Of a DNA stretch of 7,171 nt, positions 1 through 5,542 are shown piece after piece (position 1 is the first letter of the stretch; every line of letters starts with the position of its first letter). Source of the stretch: Phycisphaerae bacterium (GTDB lineage: Bacteria; Planctomycetota; Phycisphaerae; SM23-33). The translations under genes and the position numbers were made by a program. The notes under the pieces are model-generated. The model did not search any database, had not been told where the DNA came from, and worked only from the letters and a program-made list of their open reading frames with translations. The stretch is taken from assembly GCA_022866005.1 (NCBI GenBank), contig JALHTV010000226.1, forward strand, positions 1-7,171, in the 5' to 3' direction.

Positions 1-453
1 ATCGCCGAGCTGGTGGAGGTCTACCGCAATCACGCCCCCGCCATCACCCCCTACAGCGGCATCCCCGAGCTGCTGGGCCTCCTGCGCGTGCGCTTCCGCC
101 TGGCCCTGCTCACGGACGGCTACCTGCCCGCCCAGCAATTGAAGCTGGACTCACTGAAGCTGGAGCGATTCTTCGACCAGGTGCTGTTCACTGAGCTGCT
201 CGGAAGGGAGTCCTGGAAGCCCTCCCTGGCGGGCTTCCAGGCCATGGCCAGGAAGCTGGACGTCCCGGCCCAGGCCTGCGCCTACGTGGCCGACAACCCA
301 GCCAAAGACTTCGTCGCGCCCAACCGCCTGGGCTGGCGGAGCATCCAGTACCTCCGCCCCGGCCAGATCCACGCCGCCAAGCCCGCCCCGCCCGATGGCG
401 CGCCGCAAACCGTCGTCCGCGCCGCCGACGGCCTCCTGGCCGCCCTGCGGTAG
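1..453 (+). CDS. HAD-superfamily hydrolase, 3' part (5' end outside window)
   Basis: The frame is open from base 1, so the start lies upstream; 150 residues are visible before the TAG stop. HAD enzymes are mostly phosphatases using an Asp nucleophile in motif I (DxD), which must lie off the left edge. Motif II is seen as LLTDG (Thr at visible residue 38), the motif III lysine as WKPS (Lys 73), and motif IV as ADNPAKDF with the acidic pair Asp98 and Asp103. The stretch between motifs II and III (LERFFDQVLFTELLG) is typical of a Rossmann-like HAD core with a C1 cap. The tail NRLGWRSIQ following motif IV matches the usual 'G.. ..GW.ti' element. The substrate cannot be told; similar HAD proteins occur in surface-polysaccharide loci, but that is a loose inference. 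The family call is firm, the specific function unknown. It converges with the minus-strand gene ending at 608. Confidence 0.85.
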   Translation: MAELVEVYRNHAPAITPYSGIPELLGLLRVRFRLALLTDGYLPAQQLKLDSLKLERFFDQVLFTELLGRESWKPSLAGFQAMARKLDVPAQACAYVADNPAKDFVAPNRLGWRSIQYLRPGQIHAAKPAPPDGAPQTVVRAADGLLAALR

Positions 454-479
454 AAGCTGGGTAAAGTGGATCGCGACCG

Positions 480-495
480 GCGCTAAGGAGAGCGC
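480..495. terminator. weak stem-loop after the HAD gene
   Basis: GCGCT (480-484) and AGCGC (491-495) form a perfect 5-bp stem with a 6-base loop, 27 bases past the HAD stop codon and in the spacer between two convergent genes. There is no T-tract on either strand, so it is not a classical intrinsic terminator. A second short stem, ACCCT (558-562) with AGGGT (570-574), lies nearer the end of the minus-strand gene. Either may be chance. Confidence 0.2.
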
Positions 496-607
496 ACATC
501 GCACACACGGGGTCACGGGGAATCACCACGCACTTGCATGGGCGATCTGGCTTAGGGACCCTCCTGAGAAGGGTGACAAACGCCCCCCCCAATCGCTGCT
601 GCCCTCG

Positions 608-1531
608 TCAGAGATGTCGAGGGGCAAGCACGAAGCGGTGTTCACAATGGGAACACCTCACGTGCACCTGTTTTTCAGACCTTGGGATCCTAAGTCTCAC
701 ACCACATTTAGGGCAGGGGAAGATCCAACGTTTGCCTTCGTCAAGCCGCCACGCGCCATCCGCGATGCGGGTCCCGTCGGTCTGAGGAAGCTCAGGGGGG
801 ACAAAGAGCAAGTCCCACAATCTCAACCACCAACTGCGTTTCCCCGGTTGGTGGTACGCAAAGGCTCGAACCATTTCGACACAAGGACCCTCTAGGTGTC
901 GGTATAGGTGTCTCCCCGCCACTCCTCGGGTGCGTTGGCAGATGTAGTACGCATAGGAGAGCAAAGGGTACCCAAGGTATGCCACACCCTCATCAGAAAG
1001 ATGAACGGGCTCAATGACTGATTCTGCCCCAGGTTGCGCCGCACCGGTGAGCATGAGCTTTCCGAGTCCGAAGAAGACCGATGCCAGGTCAGTGACCATC
1101 TCTGCATCGCGCGCCGGGGGCATGCTAGCCCATCTTGTGCGCAAGAGATGATGGCCAAGCTCATGCGCGCATATCTTCGCCAAGACCCTGGGTCTCCGGA
1201 GATAAGAAGCCCCAACTCTGATTCGTGGGATAGAGAGCGGTTTGCCTCCGTAGTCCCCAGCCGAGTCGATCTGTTTCCCAAAGAAGCGCAGTCCTGCTTG
1301 GAGGTCGAGCACCGGGACGTCACTATCTCCAACGATTTCAATCTCAGGGGCTGTCGACAGTTGGAGATGATCGCACAACAGGCGCACGAAATAGGCAAAG
1401 TCCCCTGCACTGAATAGCCCATCATAGAGATCGGATGTGGGTTCGAACTCTCGTGTTTCCTCCACGCGAATAGGAGGGCTGAATCGACCACCGAGAGATC
1501 CAAGATTCTCTTCCACCCAGTCCCTATTCAT
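608..1531 (-). CDS. HExxH metalloprotease-like protein with C-terminal zinc ribbon
   Basis: This is an unrecognised protein of 307 residues from ATG 1529-1531; an in-frame GTG at 1538-1540 would add three residues, and neither start has a good Shine-Dalgarno. Residues 123-127 read HELGH, the zinc-binding and catalytic HExxH signature, in a helix (AKICAHELGHHLL). About 20 residues on, EMVTDLASVFFGLG offers Glu144 and Asp148 as candidate third zinc ligands, an arrangement seen in gluzincin-like peptidases. At about 185-198 there is a YLGYP...YAYY segment. The C-terminus carries CPKCG (Cys273, Cys276) and CSHC (Cys293, Cys296), a four-cysteine zinc ribbon of the MJ0042-like type. There is no signal peptide or membrane segment, so it is probably cytoplasmic. 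The gene is less GC-rich than its neighbours (33 of 60 bases in 1201-1260, against 44 of 60 in 2041-2100) and uses codons rare around it (AGG, CTA, ACA, AGT), suggesting transfer. It stands alone, with no obvious partner. The metal site is a firm reading; substrate and role are unknown. Confidence 0.8.
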   Translation of the reverse strand: MNRDWVEENLGSLGGRFSPPIRVEETREFEPTSDLYDGLFSAGDFAYFVRLLCDHLQLSTAPEIEIVGDSDVPVLDLQAGLRFFGKQIDSAGDYGGKPLSIPRIRVGASYLRRPRVLAKICAHELGHHLLRTRWASMPPARDAEMVTDLASVFFGLGKLMLTGAAQPGAESVIEPVHLSDEGVAYLGYPLLSYAYYICQRTRGVAGRHLYRHLEGPCVEMVRAFAYHQPGKRSWWLRLWDLLFVPPELPQTDGTRIADGAWRLDEGKRWIFPCPKCGVRLRIPRSEKQVHVRCSHCEHRFVLAPRHL

Positions 1532-1577
1532 GGAAGGCACCCACGCCGTTCGTGGGAGACTCGACCAGCCGAATCAC

Positions 1578-1606
1578 AGAATACCTGGTACACCCCTTCG
1601 CACCAA
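1578..1606 (-). promoter_or_regulatory. candidate sigma-70-like promoter for the metalloprotease gene
   Basis: Read on the minus strand, TTGGTG (1606-1601) is followed after exactly 17 bases by TATTCT (1583-1578). Transcription would begin near 1571, leaving a leader of about 40 bases before ATG 1531. Both boxes match the consensus only partly, and planctomycete promoters are poorly defined, so this is a guess from spacing and position. Confidence 0.3.
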
Positions 1607-1607
1607 A

Positions 1608-1625
1608 CCTACGCCCTCGCGTAGG
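1608..1625. repeat. perfect 7-bp hairpin next to the candidate -35 box
   Basis: CCTACGC (1608-1614), loop CCTC, GCGTAGG (1619-1625). It begins two bases upstream (in the minus-strand sense) of the candidate -35 box at 1601-1606. It could be an operator for a dimeric regulator or simply a stem-loop. A perfect 7-bp stem with a 4-base loop is uncommon by chance in a 400-base region, but not impossible. Confidence 0.35.
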
Positions 1626-1950
1626 GCTGGTCTTGCTTCCGAACAGCCGACCGGCGCCCGCTATGTTAAGCCCTTGATCGAACGTTCGCACCTGCCCCCG
1701 AACAGGCAAAACCCCCCTCTAGTGGGCTAGGTTCCTGTGGCCGGAGCCCTGGAACACACGGCAAGATGTCGACGTTCGCCCACTCCTGAGGGGTTGTCAA
1801 ATCATACACCGGGACCGCAGGATTGCCTCATAGAAAAACGGCAGTATTTGCACTCTTCACTGGACAAGGGGTTATTCGGACCCCCGGGGACCCCCGCACT
1901 TGCACCGGGGGCTTGATTTCTGGGCGGATTTGGGGACGATGGGCGGTTCT

Positions 1951-3513
1951 ATGGCCCGGACGTACTACGTCACCACGCCGATCTACTACGTCAACGATGT
2001 CCCGCACATCGGCCACTCCTACACCACCATCGCCGCGGACGTCCTGGCCCGCTACTGGCGCAGCGAGGGGCGCGAGGTCCACTTCCTGACCGGCACCGAC
2101 GAGCATGGCGCCAAGATCGTCAAGGCCGCCGCCGAGCGGGGCGTGTCGCCGCGGGAATTGGCCGATGAGGTGGTGGGGCAGTTCATTGAGCTGTGGCGCG
2201 AGCTGAACATCTCTTACGATGACTTCATCCGCACCAGCGACGTGCGCCACGAGCGGCGCGTGCAGGAACTCGTCCGCCGGTTGCTCGCGCGCGACCAGAT
2301 CTACCTGGGCCAGTACGAGGGCTGGTACGACGAGGGCCAGGAGGAATTCGTCACCGAGTCGGTCGCCCGCGAGACCGATTACAGAGGCGCCATCTCCGGA
2401 AAGCCGCTGGTCCGCTACAGCGAACCCAGCTACTTCTTCCGCCTGGGCCGCTGGATCCCGGCCCTGATCGACTACATCCAATCGCACGAGGACTTCGTCC
2501 GGCCCATCGCCCGGCGGAACGAGGTGCTCAGCAAACTGGCGGCGGGTGTGGAGGACCTGAGCATCTCGCGGTTGCTGGAGAAGCTGGGCGGCTGGGGCGT
2601 GCCCATGCCCAACGACCCGGCCCACAGCGTCTACGTGTGGATCGACGCGCTGAGCAACTACGTCACCGCCCTGGGAGACCCGCCCATCGGCGACGAGCAT
2701 GACGGCGAGCGCGCACGCTTCTGGCCGGCGGACGTGCACCTGATCGGCAAGGACATCCTGTGGTTCCACGCGGTCTACTGGCCGGCGATGCTGATGGCGC
2801 TGGAGCTGCCGCTGCCCCGCTGCATCTTCGCCCACGGCTGGTGGACCTCCGAGGGCAAGAAGATGTCCAAGAGCCTGGGCAACTTCATCTCGCGCCAGAC
2901 CATCCGCGACATCACCCGGGAGTATTCGCGCGACGTGTACCGCTACTTCCTGCTGCGCCAGGTGCCGTTCGGGTCCGACGGGGACTTTTCGCACGAGATG
3001 CTCCGCCGGCGCTACAACGGGGACCTGGCCAACGACATCGGCAACCTGCTGAGCCGCACCGTGAATATGATCCATCGCTATTGCGACGGCGCCGTCCCCG
3101 CCCCCACCGGCGCGGGCCTCACTGAGGCCGCCGAGGTTCGCACCGTGGCGGAGGCGCTGGTCACGGCGGTCCCCTCCGCGATGGCTGCCTGTCAGTTCCA
3201 TACGGTCCTGGAAGGCATCCTCAACCTGGCCGGGGCGACCAACCGCTTCATCGACACCACCGAGCCGTTCAAGCTGGCCAAGACCCCCGCGGCCAAGGAC
3301 CGCCTGGGCGACATCCTCTACGCCTGCGCGGAGGCCGTGCGAATCATGCTGCTGTACCTCCGCCCGTTCATGCCCGAGACGGCCGATCGCGGCCTGGGGC
3401 AACTGGGCTGGTCGGTGCCCCCGCAACCCACCAGCGACCTGGGCCGCTGGGGCGTGCTGCCCGCCGGGACAAGGCTCCAGGCGGCCGAGGCCCTGTTCCC
3501 CCGAAAAACCTAG
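1951..3513 (+). CDS. metG: methionyl-tRNA synthetase (MetRS)
   Basis: A 520-residue class I synthetase that charges tRNA-Met with methionine in the cytoplasm. The start region TTPIYYVND is diagnostic. The ATP-binding HIGH motif is at residues 19-22 and KMSKS at 304-308. The start at ATG 1951 (MARTYYV) places these at usual positions; ATG 1939, preceded by GGGG, and TTG 1900 are in-frame alternatives giving 4 or 17 more residues. The connective-peptide region (about 118-165, YEGWYDEGQEEF to YFFRL) contains no cysteine, so this is a MetRS type without the zinc knuckle. The C-terminal helical anticodon-binding domain covers about 350-510. There is no C-terminal tRNA-binding (EMAP-like) extension, consistent with the short length. 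At the position of the anticodon-reading Trp of the E. coli enzyme (PW), this one has Pro-Phe (TEPFKLAK, Phe440). It is first in a tight plus-strand run; its TAG stop is followed at once by the next ATG. Confidence 0.96.
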   Translation: MARTYYVTTPIYYVNDVPHIGHSYTTIAADVLARYWRSEGREVHFLTGTDEHGAKIVKAAAERGVSPRELADEVVGQFIELWRELNISYDDFIRTSDVRHERRVQELVRRLLARDQIYLGQYEGWYDEGQEEFVTESVARETDYRGAISGKPLVRYSEPSYFFRLGRWIPALIDYIQSHEDFVRPIARRNEVLSKLAAGVEDLSISRLLEKLGGWGVPMPNDPAHSVYVWIDALSNYVTALGDPPIGDEHDGERARFWPADVHLIGKDILWFHAVYWPAMLMALELPLPRCIFAHGWWTSEGKKMSKSLGNFISRQTIRDITREYSRDVYRYFLLRQVPFGSDGDFSHEMLRRRYNGDLANDIGNLLSRTVNMIHRYCDGAVPAPTGAGLTEAAEVRTVAEALVTAVPSAMAACQFHTVLEGILNLAGATNRFIDTTEPFKLAKTPAAKDRLGDILYACAEAVRIMLLYLRPFMPETADRGLGQLGWSVPPQPTSDLGRWGVLPAGTRLQAAEALFPRKT

Positions 3514-3933
3514 ATGACCAAGCTGAGCGACAAGAGAATCCTCGACATCATCCGCGCCGACGGGCGCTACCCCGTCGAGGCCTACGTGTTCCTGCTGAAC
3601 GAGGGCTGGCCGCGCGCCTTGCGCCAGGCCTACGAGGAGGAGACGGCCCCGCCGCCTGCATCTTCCAGCGGCAAGGCCCCTCGCCACGTCAGCGGCAAGC
3701 AGATCTGCCTGGCCCTGCGCGACCTGGCGATGGAGAAGTGGGGCCTGATGGCTGAGACGGTCCTGAAGCACTGGAACATCACGAAGTCCATCGATTTTGG
3801 CAACATGGTCTACCTGCTGATCCAGCACGACGTGATGCACAAGACCGAAGAAGACAGCGTGGAGGACTTCCGCGACGTCTACAGCTTCGCGGAGGCGTTC
3901 GGATCGCCCTCGCAGTTTGATCTGAAAGAATGA
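3514..3933 (+). CDS. Minf_1886-family conserved hypothetical protein (TIGR04138-like)
   Basis: A 139-residue soluble protein of unknown function. I recognise the Minf_1886 family, known from Planctomycetes and Verrucomicrobia, from its conserved blocks: YPVEAYVFL at 20-27 after a short helix (ILDIIRADGR), HVSGKQICLALRDLA at 58-72, and the core WGLMAETVLKHWNIT...DFGNMVYLLI at 76-103, followed by the acidic segment EEDSVEDFRDVYSF. Residues 42-56 form a low-complexity Pro/Ser linker. No catalytic motif, signal peptide or membrane segment is visible. The ATG directly follows the metG stop (TAGATG), so translation is probably coupled to metG, and its own TGA overlaps the next start by four bases (ATGA). 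This makes it the middle gene of a coupled trio. The family match is from memory, not a search. No function should be inferred from its position alone. Confidence 0.85.
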   Translation: MTKLSDKRILDIIRADGRYPVEAYVFLLNEGWPRALRQAYEEETAPPPASSSGKAPRHVSGKQICLALRDLAMEKWGLMAETVLKHWNITKSIDFGNMVYLLIQHDVMHKTEEDSVEDFRDVYSFAEAFGSPSQFDLKE

Positions 3934-4115
3934 GCAAACAGACCCGCGCCACCCCGCCCGCGCCGCCGCCCCGCGAGCCAATCGACGTGGTCGACGGCAT
4001 CCCGGACCGCGCCGCCCGCGCGCCGTGGTGGCGCTACGCGCTGCTGGCCGCGCTGGGCCTGGCGTGGGTGGCGGTGCTGGTGTACTGCTGGCTGGCGGGG
4101 GGCGTCAAGGGCTGA
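3930..4115 (+). CDS. small single-pass membrane protein, unknown function
   Basis: This 61-residue protein starts at the ATG of an ATGA overlap with the previous gene, a strong sign that it is real and translationally coupled. Residues 1-32 are hydrophilic and Pro/Arg-rich (TPPAPPPREP), followed by WWRYALLAALGLAWVAVLV, a single membrane helix at about 35-56, and a short GGVKG tail. The basic, proline-rich N-terminus suggests that end stays in the cytoplasm. I recognise no family. Its neighbours (Minf_1886-family gene upstream, amidase 44 bases downstream) hint at an envelope role, but this is inference. The codon pattern, rich in G/C third positions, matches the surrounding native genes. Confidence 0.72.
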   Translation: MSKQTRATPPAPPPREPIDVVDGIPDRAARAPWWRYALLAALGLAWVAVLVYCWLAGGVKG

Positions 4116-4151
4116 TGCCCACGCGCAGCCGCCAGAGGGCCTGGGACCGAT

Positions 4152-4156
4152 AGGAG
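4152..4156 (+). promoter_or_regulatory. ribosome binding site of the amidase gene
   Basis: AGGAG lies three bases before GTG 4160 and nine bases before an in-frame TTG at 4166. The longer spacing is closer to usual, so TTG 4166 (protein starting MTWRTAVF) is a real alternative start. Either choice keeps the signal peptide and lipobox. Confidence 0.6.
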
Positions 4157-4159
4157 TGT

Positions 4160-5116
4160 GTGGCGTTGACGTGGAGAACGGCGGTATTCGCGGCCCTGGC
4201 GGCGGTGGGAGCAGTCTCGACCGGTTGCGCCCCCCCGCTCATCCAGGAAGACCATGGCCTGCTGCTGACCCAGCCGGACACCCTCAGCACGTACAAGCTG
4301 GCCGGCCGACTGGACATGACCGTCACCAGCCAGTCGCCCACGATGGTGTCCCTGCACGACGGGCGCAACTCGGTGGTCATCTTCGCCGGGCCCGAAGGAC
4401 GCCTCTACGTCAACGGCCGGCACATCGCAGCGGCCCGGGGATCGGTCGCGCGGGCCAACGGGATGCTGTTCGTCCCCGTGAGCTACGAGCCGGTCATCCG
4501 GGCCGAGCGGGTCCCACCCCCGCCCCCCCGGGTCCCCGTGCCCGCCCCTGAGGCCGCGGCGCCCACGGCCCTGGCCGGCCGCGTGGTCGTGATCGATCCA
4601 GGCCACGGCGGCAAGGACCCCGGCGCCACGAGCGTCCACGGCCAGGAGGAAAAGGCGGTCGTCCTGGAGGTCGCCCAGCTCGTCACCGACGGCCTCCTGG
4701 GCCGCGGGGTGGACGCGCACATGACCCGCCAGGACGACCGCTTCATCGAGCTGGAGGAGCGCTCCGCGATAGCCAACCGCCTCAGGGCCGAGCTGTTCGT
4801 CAGCATCCACGCCGACGCGGCCCGCAATCGCGCCGCTCGGGGGTTCACGGTCTATGTCGCCCGCCAGCCCGGCCCGGCCTCTCTGGCGGCCGCCGACGCC
4901 ATCGCCCGCCTCCTCCAAGCCAGCGGGGTGCCCTCCCGCGGCCGACAGGAGGCCAACTACCGCGTCCTGGTCGGCACGACCTGCCCGGCGGTGCTGGTGG
5001 AGCTGGGGTACCTGTCCAACGCCGATGAGGCCGCCCGCCTGGCCGTGCCGGGCTACCGCCGCCAACTCGCCGACGCCATCGCCGACGCCATCGCCGAGTA
5101 CCTCCAGAGGCCCTAA
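4160..5116 (+). CDS. N-acetylmuramoyl-L-alanine amidase (Amidase_3), probable lipoprotein
   Basis: This zinc enzyme cleaves the bond between N-acetylmuramic acid and the stem peptide of peptidoglycan, in the periplasm. It has 318 residues from GTG 4160. Residues 1-22 form a signal peptide ending in VSTGC, with Cys23 a likely lipidation site. Residues about 30-115 form a beta-rich domain without a recognisable AMIN domain; its YVNGRHI...GMLFVPVSYEP part resembles the stalk or copper-amine-oxidase-N-like fold. A Pro-rich linker (about 118-136) leads to the catalytic domain (about 141-316). All zinc and catalytic residues are present: His149 in IDPGHGG, Glu164 in QEEK, His217 in SIHAD and catalytic Glu281 in VELGYLSN. 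It follows the small membrane-protein gene by 44 bases and probably shares its transcript. AmiC-type amidases act in cell separation and wall turnover, but the exact role is unknown. A complete enzyme fits the view that planctomycetes make peptidoglycan. Confidence 0.92.
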   Translation: MALTWRTAVFAALAAVGAVSTGCAPPLIQEDHGLLLTQPDTLSTYKLAGRLDMTVTSQSPTMVSLHDGRNSVVIFAGPEGRLYVNGRHIAAARGSVARANGMLFVPVSYEPVIRAERVPPPPPRVPVPAPEAAAPTALAGRVVVIDPGHGGKDPGATSVHGQEEKAVVLEVAQLVTDGLLGRGVDAHMTRQDDRFIELEERSAIANRLRAELFVSIHADAARNRAARGFTVYVARQPGPASLAAADAIARLLQASGVPSRGRQEANYRVLVGTTCPAVLVELGYLSNADEAARLAVPGYRRQLADAIADAIAEYLQRP

Positions 5117-5172
5117 TCGGCCCCCGCCGTCCCCCTCGACCCGCAGGCAGCCTCCGGAACAGTCGCACCGAC

Positions 5173-5186
5173 CGGCGTTGGCGCCG
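5173..5186. terminator. possible stem-loop after the amidase gene
   Basis: CGGCG (5173-5177), loop TTGG, CGCCG (5182-5186) form a 5-bp G/C stem 57 bases past the amidase stop. No T-tract follows, so termination is only a guess. The rest of the 163-base spacer (5117-5279) shows no gene and no convincing promoter; it also contains C-rich and G-rich runs (5219-5223 and 5238-5244) that could pair. Confidence 0.2.
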
Positions 5187-5268
5187 CGAACTGATTACTC
5201 TGCCTAGCTTGCCTCGGGCCCCCGATTTGCCGATGTAGGGGGGGAATCGTACGTTGCCTTCAACCATC

Positions 5269-5274
5269 AGGAGG
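5269..5274 (+). promoter_or_regulatory. strong ribosome binding site for the 63-residue gene
   Basis: AGGAGG, a full Shine-Dalgarno match, lies five bases before ATG 5280. It is the best ribosome site in the window and the main reason to accept the small gene that follows. Confidence 0.8.
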
Positions 5275-5279
5275 GAGAC

Positions 5280-5471
5280 ATGGTCTTCAGGATCCGCTAC
5301 CGCCGGCAGATCGATGGACAGGAATCGGAGGTCGCCATCGAGGCCAACACCCCCACCGAGGCGTTGGTGAAGTTCCGCCACACCTGCGGGCACGCTCAAG
5401 GCCCCGCCACATCCCCCGAGAGCGTCAGCAGCGTCCCCGACGAGGCCGACAACAATGAGGACTGTTGGTGA
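5280..5471 (+). CDS. small conserved-looking protein of unknown function
   Basis: A 63-residue soluble protein preceded by a perfect AGGAGG site. The first half, FRIRYRRQIDGQESEVAIEANTP..., is predicted as two beta strands and then a helix (PTEALVKFRHT), a compact beta-beta-alpha start. The second half is polar and probably disordered, rich in Ser, Glu and Asp, ending in NNEDCW. Cys36 and Cys62 are the only cysteines and do not form a zinc motif. There is no signal peptide or membrane segment. I recognise no family. Codon use is like the native neighbours. The gene is separated from the amidase by 163 bases and may have its own promoter. It converges with the sugar dehydrogenase gene, the two stops being 71 bases apart. 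Confidence 0.75.
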   Translation: MVFRIRYRRQIDGQESEVAIEANTPTEALVKFRHTCGHAQGPATSPESVSSVPDEADNNEDCW

Positions 5472-5508
5472 GCAGGGCCGACCCCATGACCGTGAACCTG
5501 ACCGACGC

Positions 5509-5542
5509 GGTCGCGCTGCTTCAGGCCGCGGGCATTGCGACC
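5509..5542. terminator. candidate bidirectional stem-loop between convergent genes
   Basis: GGTCGC (5509-5514) pairs perfectly with GCGACC (5537-5542), enclosing 22 G/C-rich bases, just before the last codons of the minus-strand gene. Overlapping it is GACCG (5500-5504) with CGGTC (5508-5512), a tight 3-base-loop hairpin. The location in the 71-base convergent spacer suits termination on both strands, but no T-tract is present. Confidence 0.3.

Larger units (their letters stand above)
1532..1950. other. divergent intergenic region between the metalloprotease gene and metG
   Basis: About 420 bases without a convincing gene; short open frames here lack ribosome sites and recognisable protein features. 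Base composition is as low in GC as the metalloprotease gene up to roughly 1870, then becomes strongly GC-rich toward metG. It holds a candidate minus-strand promoter (1578-1606), a perfect hairpin (1608-1625), a 10-base palindrome CGAACGTTCG (1679-1688), and a G/C-rich repeat plus stem near metG (1878-1911). For metG the best sigma-70-like guess is TTGCAC (1848-1853) with TTATTC (1872-1877) at an 18-base spacing, which is weak. I see no tRNA, T-box or other riboswitch. Confidence 0.6.

Noticed and set aside
1437..1452. GGGTTCGAACTC resembling a tRNA T-loop
   Set aside because: It sits inside the metalloprotease coding region (encoding EFEP), with no matching acceptor stem, D-arm or anticodon arm around it.
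1679..1688. CGAACGTTCG palindrome as a LexA (SOS) box
   Set aside because: The Gram-positive-type box needs four bases between CGAAC and GTTCG; here the halves abut. A 10-base palindrome in this stretch is also not rare by chance.
1597..1779. Repeated 8-mers (TTCGCACC, CCGAACAG, ACGTTCGC) in the divergent spacer
   Set aside because: A few repeated 8-mers are expected by chance in about 400 bases, and spacing is irregular (88, 60 and 90 bases), so no CRISPR or iteron array is supported.
1828..3981. 717-codon minus-strand open frame
   Set aside because: It lies opposite metG and its neighbour; long antisense frames are expected in GC-rich genes with G/C third positions. The translation is low-complexity, with no domain seen.
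4034..5065. 343-codon minus-strand open frame opposite the amidase
   Set aside because: Same antisense effect; the plus-strand amidase has complete catalytic motifs.
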